DNA from: Sphingobacteriales bacterium
GTDB lineage: Bacteria > Bacteroidota > Bacteroidia > Chitinophagales > Chitinophagaceae
NCBI GenBank assembly: GCA_947463665.1
Contig: CANHUD010000150.1
Coordinates: 1-6,031, forward strand
Direction of reading: 5' to 3'
DNA: 6,031 nucleotides
Under the pieces are notes generated by a model. That model was not told where the DNA came from and did no database searches. It saw nothing but the letters and a program-made list of their open reading frames with translations. The position numbers were made by a program, and so were the translations under genes. Of the stretch, positions 5,856-6,031 are shown piece by piece (the first letter of the stretch is position 1; each line of letters opens with the position of its first letter).

Positions 5856-6031
5856 GAGTAGTTGAGTTTAAGTATTCGAATAATAAAGCCATGCCTTTTA
5901 ATCAAGTTTATAGCTTCTGGTTGTAGGATAGAGCGGATAAAACGAGGTATGGTTGGGCGGGAGGAAAGAAAAACAGCTTATAATAACTTTTTCTTTTCTT
6001 TTAACAGTCAACGCCATCTCATGAAGCATAC
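5856..6031. promoter_or_regulatory. Upstream region of the heme lipoprotein operon
   Basis: No convincing gene is visible here. It should hold the promoter for the minus-strand operon. On the minus strand TAAACTTG (5910 to 5903) is one base off the Bacteroidota -7 consensus TAnnTTTG, but no TTG sits at the expected distance upstream, so I call it only a weak candidate. On the + strand TAACTTTT at 5984-5991 fits the same consensus apart from its last base, and an ATG at 6021 follows, so a divergent gene may begin at the right edge. A purine-rich run (5961-5975) and a T-rich run (5988-6002) are notable but form no clear hairpin. Confidence 0.35.
5903..5912 (-). promoter_or_regulatory. Weak -7 box candidate for the minus-strand operon
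   Basis: TATAAACTTG on the minus strand contains TAAACTTG, seven of eight positions (counting the two free ones) of the Bacteroidota -7 element TAnnTTTG. It lies about 48 bases ahead of the first ATG, a plausible leader length. There is no clear -33 TTG, so this is suggestive only. Confidence 0.22.

Noticed and set aside
6021..6031. Start of a divergent + strand gene (ATGAAGCAT)
   Set aside because: Only three codons are visible before the window ends, so it cannot be supported as a gene.

Overview
The window looks like Bacteroidota chromosome, most likely Chitinophagaceae or a close relative. Evidence: the families present (a Bacteroidota-style ECF sigma factor, DUF4846, a DUF5777 beta-barrel, small heme lipoproteins with Planctomycete-type cytochrome c motifs), the lack of Shine-Dalgarno sequences, A/T-rich gene starts, and secreted proteins whose signal peptides end in A-Q. 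The genus is inferred from family content, not from a marker gene. I see no rRNA, tRNA, CRISPR array, insertion sequence or phage gene.

Left part, + strand (1-2102): the probable tail of an upstream gene (2-55), then a promoter-bearing gap and a tightly overlapping three-gene unit. It encodes an ECF RNA polymerase sigma factor (130-639, TTG start), a four-helix membrane protein of unknown function that sits where an anti-sigma factor would (629-1246, 11 bp overlap), and a secreted TraB/GumN-family protein with its metal-protease-like GxxH motifs (1218-2102, 29 bp overlap). The overlaps suggest one mRNA and translational coupling. The sigma factor may control its own operon.

Middle (2103-2866): the + strand unit converges on a minus-strand DUF4846 gene (2140-2799). 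Its Cys, Gly-Asp and Gly-His pattern resembles NlpC/P60-type cysteine peptidases. It follows the next operon after a 67 bp gap.

Right part, minus strand (2867-5855), transcribed right to left: five genes with gaps of only 4 to 10 bp. In order they encode a two-domain heme lipoprotein, a one-domain heme lipoprotein paralogous to the second half of the first, a membrane-anchored OB-fold protein (tRNA_anti-like family), a secreted YceI-family protein and a DUF5777 outer-membrane beta-barrel. All five are predicted to be exported or membrane-anchored, and two carry covalent heme sites. I infer an envelope redox or electron-transfer module in which heme lipoproteins, a lipid- or isoprenoid-binding YceI protein and a barrel act together. 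Substrate and partners cannot be read from the sequence.

The right edge (5856-6031) is non-coding as far as I can tell and should hold the promoter of the minus-strand operon.
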